Below are positions 1 to 11,048 of a stretch of 64,000 nt of DNA, piece by piece. The translations under genes were made by a program, and so were the position numbers. The DNA comes from Lentinus brumalis. Lineage: Eukaryota > Basidiomycota > Agaricomycetes > Polyporales > Polyporaceae. The notes beneath the pieces are model-generated. The model was not told the origin of the DNA. It saw nothing but the letters and a program-made list of their open reading frames with translations, and did no database searches. Location of the stretch: assembly GCA_001792895.1 (NCBI GenBank), contig MARA01000025.1, positions 434,001-498,000 of the forward strand. The letters are read 5' to 3'. Positions within the stretch are counted from its first letter, which is position 1; each line of letters starts with the position of its first letter.

Positions 1-1353
1 CTCAAGCAGCTTCTCGTCCGTGGGACCGAACCCGCGCCCTTGGGTATGTAGATGCGGATGCGAGGTGGCCGAGACGAAGTCCGCGAAGTCATCCTCGAAC
101 CCATGCTCAGAAAGAGGGTCTCCGTCATGGTCATCATCCGGGCGCGGTGTCCGGATTGCGGGAGGAGTCATCATGTCTTCCCATTCCTCTGCGGACGTCA
201 CAGGCGCGCTGCTGACCCACGTTTGCGCCTCCTCGTCTTCGGCCTTGTTGAATGTGGCAGTCGAGGTGACCGAGGCGGGGTCTGCACTACCTCGGCCAAA
301 CTTCATGCCCGAGCCGGTCTCCTCGTCTTCAAGCCACCTCTCAAGCTCCTCCATCTCGCGCTGCATCCGGCTCTTACGCTGAGCAGCTGCAGCCGCAATG
401 GCGTTTGCAGGGTCTGAGGAAGCGGATGACGCGGAAGGGTCGGCGATGAGCGCGCGGAGGCCGTCGTCTGCTTCTTCCTCAAGTGCCCAGCCGATGAGGT
501 CCCGGGCGCGGGATTTGCGTTTCCGAGTCGCGTCAGACTGGACGATTGAAGGCCACATGATCGTGCTCAGGGCATCTATGACGCGTGGTAGGCCAGGGAT
601 GCCTGAAGCAAGTAGACGCGATGTTATGTCAAGAATTGATATGATAGAGACAATGCGGCGCACCTGAGTCCTCGTCCTCTGAGTCCCTCTCAGTATCCTG
701 TGTAGGTCGCCGATGTGCTCTATCTCCTTCGATGAACTCGAACCCATGCGTGGAAAGGAACTCGTCGAGCCCGTCCTCATCGACACTCAGGGGAGCCGGC
801 GTAGAGGTCGAGGTGCCCTCGCCGAATCGGACAGCCAAAGAGACCTCAAGATCGTAGTCCTGCACCTTCTGCGCTATCTCCGGAATGTGTTCCCTGTAGG
901 GCTACGCGAGCCGACACGAGTCTTCCATTAGCACAGGGAAGGTATGAAGCCTGGAACGGACGTACCTCGCCTGGACCCCACACATAGATGATCGCCGGTA
1001 CTCCCACAGCATGGTGTACCCTGAACTGCTCGAACTCGTGTGTCTCAAAGTGCACGTCCGCCGTGTAGTACTTGTTCGTGATCGTCCATGGGATGCTCGT
1101 GCTGCTCCCCGCGGCGAGCGGATCCCTGCTCGTCGAAACGGACGTCTGCTCCGGTCGTCCGATCGCGCTTGCGCTTGCGCTGCCAATGGCCGGGGTGCCG
1201 TGGCGAGCGGCCGAGAGGGCCTGGACACCTAGACAGTCATTGGGGACGAGCACGGTGGGCGAGGCGAAACAGGTGCATACGTTCCACAAACTGGTGTGCG
1301 CGGACAGCGGTCGGGGAGACGACAAGGATCCTGCAGCTCGCCGAGTCAGACAT
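1..1353 (-). CDS. Alpha/gamma-adaptin-binding protein p34-like (AAGAB/IRC6 family), 3' partial
   Basis: Partial gene running off the left edge, 391 codons visible. Exons 1353-1281, 1228-966, 901-664 and 602-1, with 52-64 nt introns and all phases agreeing. The ATG at 1353 gives a short beta strand with a P-loop-like start (SCRILVVSP), as expected for the Rab-like fold of this family. Family landmarks follow in order: IPWTITNKYYTADVHF, VPAIIYVWGPGE, a DEFLSTHGFEFIEG block like the human AAGAB segment with HGFELVEL, then GLPRVIDALSTIMWPSIVQS. The tail is rich in acidic and Ala residues. The family binds clathrin adaptor subunits in the cytosol and helps AP complexes assemble (known for human AAGAB). 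Function here is inferred from these motifs. The stop codon lies outside the window. Confidence 0.85.
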
Positions 1354-4149
1354 TCCGGAGTGCACGCCGATGGACGAGTGATATCGGTGCTACCGTCGAG
1401 CTGGCAAGTGGGATATGTCGGACTGTGTGGAACGCGAGGTGGACGTCTGTATTCAGCCGGCCATTTGCCGACAAGCGACTCGCTCATCCGAGGCCAAGTC
1501 CATCATATAGGCGCCTACCCTCCTCCTTGTCTTCGTACTGCCAGAGACTGCCAGTGCTTCATTCAGCGTTCGTTGCGGGATGACGTGCTTTACAAAAGTA
1601 CATCTCAATGTGACTAGACGCGAGCGGGAGGGTTGCATTCTCTTCTCGCGAACAGAAGCAACTAGTAATCAACACTTTAAACCGCAGGCTCATTTTCAGG
1701 TACGGCACCGCTCGATGCTGCTCGTCATAACGATGTTGTGCTCACTATATGGAACTGTTTCTGTCCAGTTCAGTACCGCATGCGTATGCGTATCATTCAT
1801 GCCTCGAGCGGCGTGCTTTATGATGACATCGCGATGCCCACTTTCGCCTTCGACCAAACGTTTGTCCCCATCCCGGCTGGCAGTCTGAGAGAACCCGGCG
1901 AGTCCCATGTTTCCTTGTCCTCACTGACTCAACGTATCATTTCCTCTCCGGGACTGCCCTCCCCCCGAGTACAAGGCTCCGAGATCGTCAATCATCTGCG
2001 ACCTTTGTCGGTGCCCCTAGTAAGTCATCAACGCGAGGTAGAATTTGGCTCATGCACGGCCCTGCCACAGAACCATGCCATTCAAGTAGCTTCCCTTGTA
2101 CTCCCCTTGAGACAAGTGAGGACATGAATACTGTGAGCACATCGACTCCCGAGGACGATGATACATGGCTCACAAGGATTCCCTCTTCAGGCGAGTCCTT
2201 TATTCAACGCCGACCAAGCCCAGTGCACAAGAGTCAGAGCCCCATCTGAGGCACAGGCGGCACACATCGCTTAGAGGTAGTGAAGCACAAAGCAGCCCGG
2301 ATGACCTCCGGTTGTTGGACGGGCCTTCAACTTCGCCACCGGTCGCGAAACAACCTCCCGCACTCTAGACAACGCACCAGACCGTGGCATGGTTGACCCA
2401 CCATCCGAGCACCTGCACAATACGTCTGGCGTCCTGACTCAACGACAAATCCGAGTCCACATTCGTCTTCACTCTGCCAGCGTCCCGCTCACCCACCAAG
2501 CCCCACGAAACACCGCGTCCGAATCAGGATCACAACGCCAACGCAGATCCAACCACAAATGGATCCGACAGCCGTCGAACCCTCCAAGTCCGTTTGAGGC
2601 TGTTGCTGCGTACCCACCCCGCCCCATCCCGTCCCACCCGAACCTTCTCGCCGCGAAAGGCGAATCTGCAGTCCCAACCCTGCACGATCTTCACTGTGCG
2701 TCCCCCGGTCCCGTCACCCAGCAACCGTCAACGGAGCCGCACCATCTCAATTACATACTAGTACCCATGGATCGCCACCCATCGCCGGGCAGATCGTGTC
2801 CATCTCACGGGCTTCGTGCTGTGTGCGTTGTTGTGCTTCTGCTCCACAGCCGGACGCGGAGCCCTGCATCCTCAGGCCTCAGGCTGTGCCCCCGCCATCC
2901 CACATTCCGCATTCTGCATTTTCTGCACCCGCGCACGCGCATGTACTGGTACTTGTACGTATCCGGCATCCTGCCCCACCAGCAGCCCAATATCAATCAT
3001 ATGTCCGAGGACACGGCACTCGCACTCGCACGTATGTACAACACACGTTGAACTTCGATCTACTAAGTAGTACACGCCCGCCCGCCCACATATGTACGTC
3101 CTTCTCGGCGCACCGGGTCCGTATCTCTGGGACAGACAGATCGCGGCCGCTGTATCTGTATCTGTATCTGTGCGTCCCAGGAGGGGCAAGTGCGAGTCGG
3201 AGAAGCACCCTGGTCCCTGCAGCAGTCCAGGCGATTGCACGATATGTATCCGAGTCGATTCTGCATCTTCGACCTAGATTGATGCGCGTGCGATTGCGTT
3301 GGGAGCCCCGCCACGCAGCCACCACGCTGCACGCCCCGGGCGACCATACGAGACGCTTCCCTTCTCGTCCAGGGTCCTGCAGTGTGCACATACATACAAG
3401 GCAAAGGCGGAGACGACCCGCGGTTCTGCGCTATACTCCTTTCGTCGCCGTGCGCGCCGACGGCATCTATCCTACCTCCGCCTCGCGGGGACGATCGAGC
3501 ATCGAGCATCGGACGATTCGGACAATAATCGACGGCACGCGAGTGCGGGTGCGGGGACCCATATGGGCCAGGAACCCGCGTTACTGTCTGTACTTGATTG
3601 TCCACGATCGTCCGGCGGGAATCAAAACACAACTGTGAAACGCATACAGTATGTTCGAGTCCGGTGTATTCGGCATACAAACACGTATGTATGTACATTG
3701 GATCCGTGACTTCGCAGTTACGTGTCCGGATGATTCATGGAGACAATTCGATTTGGGGAGACTGCTCTGGTACTGGTACGGAGAGGACTTATCCGCGACA
3801 CCACACAACGGCACAAGAAGCGAGAATGAAGCGTACATTCATATCGTATGTTCAGGGAAACGAGAAGAGGTGTGAAGCATGGGGAGAAGGGAGTTAAGGA
3901 TATCAGAACGGGCGGAGCGGGGAGGGGGACAAGCGGTGAACCTGCGAACGCGAAGCACGAGGGTCGCAACATTCGTACAAGAAACAACAGGAAGGGAAGC
4001 ATTCGCCACATACACACAGTGCTCGTTACGGGCTACGGAGCATAAGGAAAGCAGCTATGACACACCACGAGCAAGCCTTGTCCGTCCAGGCAGGGTCCGT
4101 GTGTCATCCTGCCCAGTAAACGACGCCCACCAGCCGCGCTGATGCACCC
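1354..4149. other. Intergenic, no supported gene (2.8 kb)
   Basis: Lies between the 5' end of the AAGAB-like gene and the 3' end of the MADS-box gene, so it should hold the promoter of the former. Open frames of up to 280 codons occur on both strands, but they are rich in R, H, P, S and T, overlap one another in several frames and match no family I recognise. A (TGTATC)3 run sits near 3150. Confidence 0.6.
3151..3171. repeat. TGTATC hexanucleotide microsatellite (3 copies)
   Basis: Three perfect tandem TGTATC copies followed by a partial fourth. It lies in gene-free sequence, with no sign of function. Confidence 0.8.
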
Positions 4150-5354
4150 TCACCGCCTTGCGTATTGGCCTCCGTGCTGGACCTGCGGCGCTCCCCACTG
4201 GGGCGGTGGCGCGCCACCCTCATGGCCGAAGCCTGCGTACGACTGCGGCGGAGGCGCACCCGGGTACCCGTGCTGCTGCTGATGAGCGTACATGTTCGGG
4301 TCGCCGCCGGCAGGAGCAGGCGGGTACCCGCCAGCAGGCTGAGCGTAGTTGGGGCTGGTCGGGGCGGGTACGGCCTGCGCCTGGCGGGGCGAGTGCTCGA
4401 GGGGCATCTGGGGAGCGACACCGGGGATCGCGATCGGGGGAGCAGGCGGGATCTGGCCAGGGCGCGCGTGAGGCGACGCGCTCGGTCCACCAGAGGGCGG
4501 TGCAGCGTTGGGGACAGCCGGCGACGTGTTGCCCCGACCTGCCGAGGAGGACGCGCGACGGCGCTTGCGGGGAGGGGCGCGGTCGCCTGCTGCGGCAGCG
4601 TCCTCGCTCTCCTCCTGGGTCTCGTCTTCCTTGGCCGCGGAGCCGGAGCCGATGGAGAGCCCGCCAGGCACGTTGGGCGGGTGCTGCATGGGCATCGAGG
4701 TGCGGTTGATGGGTGCGCCGACGGGCATGGACGAGGGGAGCTGGCCGTGGGGCGCGTTGAGACATGCCTGGATGAGGTTCTTGCCTTCGGGCTGGGTGAC
4801 GAGAGGCTGGAGCTTCGCGGTCGTGAAGGTGTAGACGAGACCGGTCTCGGACACGACGAGCAGGAGGACCTGGGTGCCGGTGAGGGTGGAGAGCTCGTAC
4901 GCCTAATGGACGCGTCGCGTCGCGGGAGGGGTTGAGGACGACGTGGAAGACAGCGAGAGCAGCGCGAGGAGGGACGAACCTTTTTCATGATACCCGCCTT
5001 TCGTTTCGAGAAGGTGATGTGACGCCTGGACTTGTCCTGAATGAATTCAATCTTGATCTTTCTCCTTCCGGCCTTCTTGTCGCTCTTGGGCTTGTCCTCC
5101 TCCTCGTCGTCGTCCTGGCCGCTGTCGCCTGCGTCGGGGTCGTTGACGAAGCCGTCGTCGTGGGGCGCGGCGGGGTCGAGGTCGTGGCGGGTGCGCTTTG
5201 CGGACATGTTGGGGGACGCGAGGTCTGCGGACTGGGGCATAGACTGGGGGGCGTGCTGGACTGGGGAGACGGGCTGCTGGACGTGGGGCGGATGCGGCGG
5301 CGGAATGTGCGGGTTTGGAAGCGGCTGGAGTGGCTGCCCGCTGCGAAAGGCCAT
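4150..5354 (-). CDS. mcm1: MADS-box transcription factor, Mcm1/SRF type
   Basis: Two exons, 5354-4980 and 4902-4150, with a 77 nt GTTCGT...TAG intron inside the MADS domain; 375 residues. The MADS domain spans about residues 97-155: basic helix HITFSKRKAGIMKK, then AYELSTLTGTQVLLLVVS and ETGLVYTFTTAKLQPLV, followed by the SAM-like extension EGKNLIQACLNAPHG. This pattern is that of yeast Mcm1 and human SRF rather than the MEF2 type. Upstream of the domain is a Pro/Gln-rich segment and an acidic DDDEEED patch. The C-terminus is Pro/Gly/Gln-rich, as in activation domains. Mcm1-type factors bind CArG-like boxes as dimers and, with partners, control mating-type, cell-cycle and metabolic genes. The ATG at 5354 is the first after upstream frame noise; the same frame is open further upstream, but that stretch reads as promoter sequence. 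Confidence 0.92.
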
Positions 5355-8300
5355 CAGCTGGTTAAGAGGACGGGAGCAGGGCGAGACGACAACCCCCGAT
5401 GCGGACGCGTACCAGAAATGGTGAGGAGCTCTGAGAGGGAAATAACATTCCCATTTTCGCTCACCCCTCCCATATATACCCATCAAACAAACAACGCCAT
5501 CCACCCCGGCCCATCCCGCCCTCCCACGCCACATCGCCCTATCTTATCACCTCCCGAAACGACAGGCCCAGTGCGCGTCCTGGCCGCCCGCTTCCCTGTC
5601 ACCCCTCCTTCCTGGCCTGTCCCACGCACGGCCCTCTCCCCCGCTCGTGACTCTCCCAGCAGGCACCGCCCCCAGAATCAGCGACGGCCCTCCCATATCG
5701 GGGCCCCTTCCCTCCCGAGCTAGCCGAAGATCGACCTCGTTGCCGCCCGATTAGGCATCCGCCCAGACCCTTCCGACCAACGCGTCTGCCCTCCCGTCCT
5801 GGCCTCCATTTCCGACCTCTCCTCCTCTCCTGCACACGCTGCCTGCTCGCTCGCTCGTGCTGCGACGCCCATGACGCGTGCTGCGCAGGGCCGTGGCCCG
5901 CAAGCACAGGCATCACGAACCATGCCGTGCTATCCTTGGCCGCGGTAGTCATTACGCGGCTTCGTTCCGCATACGGCAACTGTCTTGCCTCATTCGCCCG
6001 GCCTTCGTGCTTCGCCCTCGTCCTCGCCCTCGCCGCCGGCGTGCCCGTGTCAACATCGGACAACATGGACGCAGAGCCCCCGCACGCCAGCCGTCTGCTC
6101 GGGCTGCAGACATGCACCGTCGCCCATCGAGCGGATTTGCTTCCGTCAGCCTCGGAATCGCACAAGCACCCTTACCATATGCGTCTGACACACCGCATTT
6201 CAAACCTCCGCAAGTTACTAAGTGCAAGTGCGCGTCGTTGATCTCGTTTCACGCCCCGTGTCCGATTGGGGGCCGAATCGCGGGGCATCCAGCAATTCAG
6301 TCGGTCCCCGTCGAGGCTCGTGCGCTGCGGGCCCAAGTGGGTTGGCCTCACGCCGAGAGTTTGATCCGGGAGCTGCAGCATGTGCGTCCGGAGCACCTCT
6401 ACTGGACGGCCGACGCCTCGTCCGAGCCCAAGCACCCGAGAGTCGCGAGACGCAGGCGACGCCCGCGCACACAGCTGACCAGAGTGGCGTACATCTCTCG
6501 CCCCGTCCGTCTTCCTTTGTTGCTATCACCGCAGACTCTGATCCTGAGATAGATGCACTCTCGGCCCAGGTCGCCATGGCCAGAGACTTCGGACGACTCG
6601 CCGTGCGGCAGCTCGCGGACATCCATCCGGTGTTCTCGTGCTCTTCACATCCGCGATGTGTCGGGGCCTGTATAAATCCTCCGTTCGCTCCAACGCTGCG
6701 CCGACCTGCCCGCCGACCGAGCTGCCGCTCCTCTGGCCAACGCGTCCCGACATTGCGTGCCGAGCTGTACGACGAGAGGTTAAGCATGCTTACGCTTACT
6801 CACTTGCCCTCCGGCAACCGCCCATGTGAGCCGTCCGTATGCCGCCCTCCCGTCGTGTTGAACCTCCCGACTCTTCTCCCGCAGACAGAGATAGGCCGCG
6901 AGACGTTCTGGGACCGAGAGGAGAGGACCGTACGCCTACGTCATAGGCCCGCATGCCGCCGGCCTCCCGGGTCGGACCGCGCCTGCCGTTCTGGGGAGGA
7001 CGTGCGCCCAGGCGAGCACCGCGTTCTGGCCGCTCGCTGTCCTGGTCGCGCTGCCAGACAGGCTCAGGCAGGACACGCCGCGGATCGCATCCCGTTGTCG
7101 ACCTCCTCCGCGTCGGACAGAAGCTCTCCGCTGTTCCCTGCACGCGTGCATACAGTCTCCCAGGCTCCTTGCACTATCGGACCCTTCGCCTAACCCCCTT
7201 CCGCCCGACGCGTCCTGCCGCTACGCGAATGCGCACATACCTCGATGTTGCAACCTACAGATGCACAGAGATCCGACGACCCTGCACCGCGAACAATTGC
7301 GTACGCTCAGAGGTGCGAACGCGTCCCCGCCCTCGCCCCTCCCCTGGTCCTTCTCTGGACCTTCTCGACTGCACGCCAATTATGCTGCATGTACGTCACG
7401 CGCGCCGTGGGCCCGCGTAAATCGCACTTTCTGCCACCGCGAGACGCGCAGCGGCGCACCCCAGCAGATCTCGCGGCGTCGGCATGGTAACCCACCCGCA
7501 ATGTATCATTGTGCGCCCACAATGGCCGGTGGCAGCTGGACCCTGTCACTGTCAATATGGTCCCTGAGGCTGCTCCGACTCGAGCTTCGAAGTTCGAACT
7601 TCGCCTCGGCGGGCGCAGCTCCGGATACGGCTCTCGGTCGGCATCTAAATCCATCGTGCGCGAGTTAACGTTGCGACCGTGCACGATGGCGATGGCGGTG
7701 GCGATCGGGCGACCCTGGCCCTGGATGCGAGGGAACGAACGGGTCACGGCGGTGAGTCGGTGACTCTGTATTCCACGGCACATGCAAGTATCATGATGGC
7801 ATTCAATGATGATGAAGAACGCCCACAGGATTCAGAACGCTGCTGACTCGTGGGTAAGGATCGGTAGGGGGTCCGCCAAGTTCCAAGTTCCAACTATCTC
7901 CTCCTCTTCCTCTTCCTCTCGAGCCGCCAGAGCCGCTGTCTGACGACGACTGCGCACTGCAGGAATCGATTATCGACTCCGCCGCTACGGCACCTGGCTG
8001 ACTCCTGGAGGGCTCAGTAAGTACCGACCGAGTGCTGGCGCAACGGTCAACCTGCCACGCACGAATCTTCGCGCACGGATCCGTTCCTGGAATCTGAAGC
8101 TACGCCGCCGCACGGGCGGCAGGGCTCAAGCAAACCCGATGCGCATGCAGCCTGCGCAGGCAATGGCATCACCTGGGCCGCGCTGCAAAGTTCGAACGTT
8201 CATTATTGTTCGACAATTGATATCGAGAGAGGGAGGCCCAAACGCGCCCTGGGCCCTGCGTGGAGATCCCTGACGCGAGGACAGCAGCCATGCGCTCGGG

Positions 8301-8864
8301 TTTGCCGTCACTGGTGGGGTTTGTGCGTGAGTTCGCTCACGGCGCCGGCGCATCGGTCTCGAGGAGAGGATACAGTATCTGAGTCTCTGACTCAACTGGG
8401 CGATCAGAACGTCCCCACCGCCAGGAGAACCGAGAACCAGACGGACGGTCAGACTCGTGTCGGTGGCGCGGAATGAATAACCACACCCTCCGCACTCGCA
8501 CAGATCTTGCGCAGGAGGGGATCCCGTGCTCTCGTGCTGCGTCTGCTTGTCGGACGCGGCGAACCTTCGTCCTCCAAGCCTTTTCCCCGAGCGGACTCCG
8601 CGGATGCGCATGGACTGGCAGATAGCAGATGGCGCTCGTACGAGTCGACTTGCTTGCTTGCGGTACGTACACACGCGCTCCCGGGACCACGTTGACTGCT
8701 TACTGCCTTCTCGCCGCAGGGCACATCGAACGCCGACGTTGAACCGTTCCGTGCCGAAGCCCACAGGACTCGGACCTCCGTAAGCCACCGCTTCGTCGTC
8801 TTCACCGTCTACGGTCTGCCTGCATGGCGGCAATCGCCTTCAGGTACACCCTCCGGAGAGTCGA

Positions 8865-8911
8865 CGACACCGACACCGATACCGATACCGACACCGATAC
8901 GGACGCGGACG
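8865..8911. repeat. ACCGAY hexamer repeat
   Basis: About seven tandem ACCGAT/ACCGAC units with slight decay at the right end. Read on the plus strand it would encode alternating Asp-Thr in an otherwise unconvincing frame, so I treat it as a simple repeat. Confidence 0.75.
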
Positions 8912-8987
8912 TGGACTCCCTGCGCGGAGCGCCCGGTTCGAGCAGCACGACATCGACATCCGCCGCCGCACGTCACGGTCCGAGGAT

Positions 8988-9022
8988 GGTGTCATGGTGT
9001 CATCGTGTCATCGTGTCATCGT
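8988..9022. repeat. GTGTCATC octamer repeat
   Basis: About four direct copies of an 8-9 bp unit (GTGTCAT, GTGTCATC). It is non-coding by context. Confidence 0.7.
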
Positions 9023-11048
9023 TGTCAACCGCCTCGTGCAGTATTCGCGGTCCCCGTGGCGCTCGCTGCATGCATGAAGATCCGGACGTATGCATGATGC
9101 CACTCTCGACTCTCAGCACTCCCGCCGCTGGCTGCACACGCACACTGTATGGAAGTATTTACACGGAGACAGCGAATATTCACCGACATCACGAGCTGTG
9201 CGTGCGTCCGGGGCTCCAGCACCCAGCACCCGAGAGGCCGCTGCAGCTGCCAGTTGAACCACCCCGACGAACCTTCCTGCCCATATATGGGTTCCTCTGT
9301 CCCTTTTCCGGCGGTACGCGGTACGCTAAGAGCTAACTTAAGTAGCGGGCGGCATCCGGGAAGGCACCCTCGCCGGGTTCGGACGCTCGAGAGACGCTGC
9401 GGTCCGCGACACCTGTGTTGCTGCGGTGTATACTACTATATATGAGATGGAGGGAGGGGCTGGGCAGCTTCTAGCGGCCCTCGATGTGACGGCATAGCCG
9501 TAACCGCACGTCCGAGTTTGGGTTCGCGTGTGCGATGGTATGGGCTAGCACTGAATATTGAATGACAGTCTGAGTTGGTGGTGATCCTCTCTGAGTCCCT
9601 CGGAGTCGTTTGGTGCCCGGGAGCTTGTGTGGGCGTCGACCTCGTGATCAATAATAAGGAAGAGAGGTTGTGTCAGAGTCATGCGCAGCCGTTCACGGTG
9701 GCATTTTTTTGAATCGGGACTCGGGACTCGAGAGGGGCGAATGGTATGTCAAGGTGCTGGAATTACGGTGTAGTTGGGGCGAACGAGATATAAGTTACGT
9801 TACAGCAAGGTATCTAGCGGCGGCAGCAGACGTAGCACTATAACAGCGATCCGAGGTGCGAGATAAAATCGATAACCAACAGCAGACGAGGTCGAGACGG
9901 GTCCGGAGTGCCGTGCATAGTTCGTGATGTCGTGACGTGAGATGGGGCAGAGATAGGGCAAAGCGCGGCGCGGACGCGAGGTATGTACTTACTTCGAGCT
10001 GGCGCACGGCGATTCATGTCGAGCGGGGCCAGATCTAGAGGGTGCTGGCCGGGGATCGCAGGGTGTGCGGGCACGCGGGCAGGCCAGGAAGCAGGGCGAG
10101 GGGTCGATGGATGGATAGACGCAGTCGAAAGAGGCAACGGATACGGGGTGTGGGTAGCGCAAGCGGGGACAAAGTGGGATGTGGCGGGCCATGGGAACGA
10201 CGGGAGACGCCGTCCAATGCGAGCGCAGGAGGGTGCACGGCCCAGGCTCAGACGCCAGCGAAGACGAGAGCTCGCGAAGGGAAGCCGCGGCGGCGACAGA
10301 GCCTGCTTCTGGGGTCTGGGACTAGGACTGAGAGACTGAGATAGACTCCAGCCAGATGGTCGGCGAAGCAACGCGCACGCGCACCAACGCTAACGCAGCC
10401 GTGGCAGCAGACCGGGGTCAGACGCATCCCAAATTTGCAGGTCGGACGACGGGTACCGGGCTTGGCACGGTGCAGCACACGCACGCCCGTCAGCCTGCAG
10501 CAGATCTTCACGCACCGCGCATCTACGACAGGGCGCGCCCGCGGGAGATTGGGAAGATCCGAATCCGTGCGGTCGGCGTCCGCGTGCAGTCATCGTCCCA
10601 GAACGACCTGTTCTCTCCCTCTTCCGTCTGCCTGCCCCCTCCACTTCGCGCGCATGCAGGCTGCAATGTGCGATGTACCGAGTCGGCGGCTCGAACGGGC
10701 AGGCTGGCGCGGCGGCGCTCGGGAGAACACAGGGCACGTCCGGATGCGGAGGTACGGTGTGCGTTTCCTGTCGAAAGCGTGCTTTGCGCCCCGTTCCGTC
10801 CTGGGCTCCAAACCCCGCTGGACAGCGGGCGCCCTTCTGTTCCGCGGGGCACACGCGCAGGGCAGCCCCAGTCCCATCTTTGGACACACTGCGTGCAGGA
10901 CGCGGAGGCAGTTTGTATTCGCGGCACCGCAGCAGAGAGATCTGCGAGCCCCATACATGGTGCGCATCCCCCACCGCCCGACCTGGCCTCGACCCGGACA
11001 GGAGGTCGAAGTCGAAGCCGAAGCGCACGCACAGCACCCGGGTCTGCG

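Larger units (their letters stand above)
5355..11048. other. Gene-poor region upstream of the Mcm1-type gene (5.7 kb)
   Basis: I find no exon set with family resemblance and consistent splice phases. Long GC-driven frames exist (for example plus strand 6222-7193 and minus strand 8126-8833), but they are Arg/Pro/Ser-rich and overlap in several frames. Two short tandem repeats lie near 8.9-9.0 kb. It may contain a long regulatory region for the MADS-box gene, a non-coding RNA or a rapidly evolving gene. Confidence 0.5.

Noticed and set aside
2389..3638. Long plus-strand frames of 220 and 280 codons
   Set aside because: Composition dominated by R, H, P, S and T, overlapping frames on both strands, no splice-phase partners and no family motif. 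Typical of stop-poor GC-rich intergenic DNA.
5878..7193. Plus-strand frames of 224 and 323 codons
   Set aside because: Arg/Pro-rich, overlapped by equally long minus-strand frames; no domain. One fragment is mentioned as a weak hint in the finding on the gene-poor region.
8126..8833. Minus-strand frame of 235 codons
   Set aside because: No motif, several competing frames, and low-complexity repeats adjacent.
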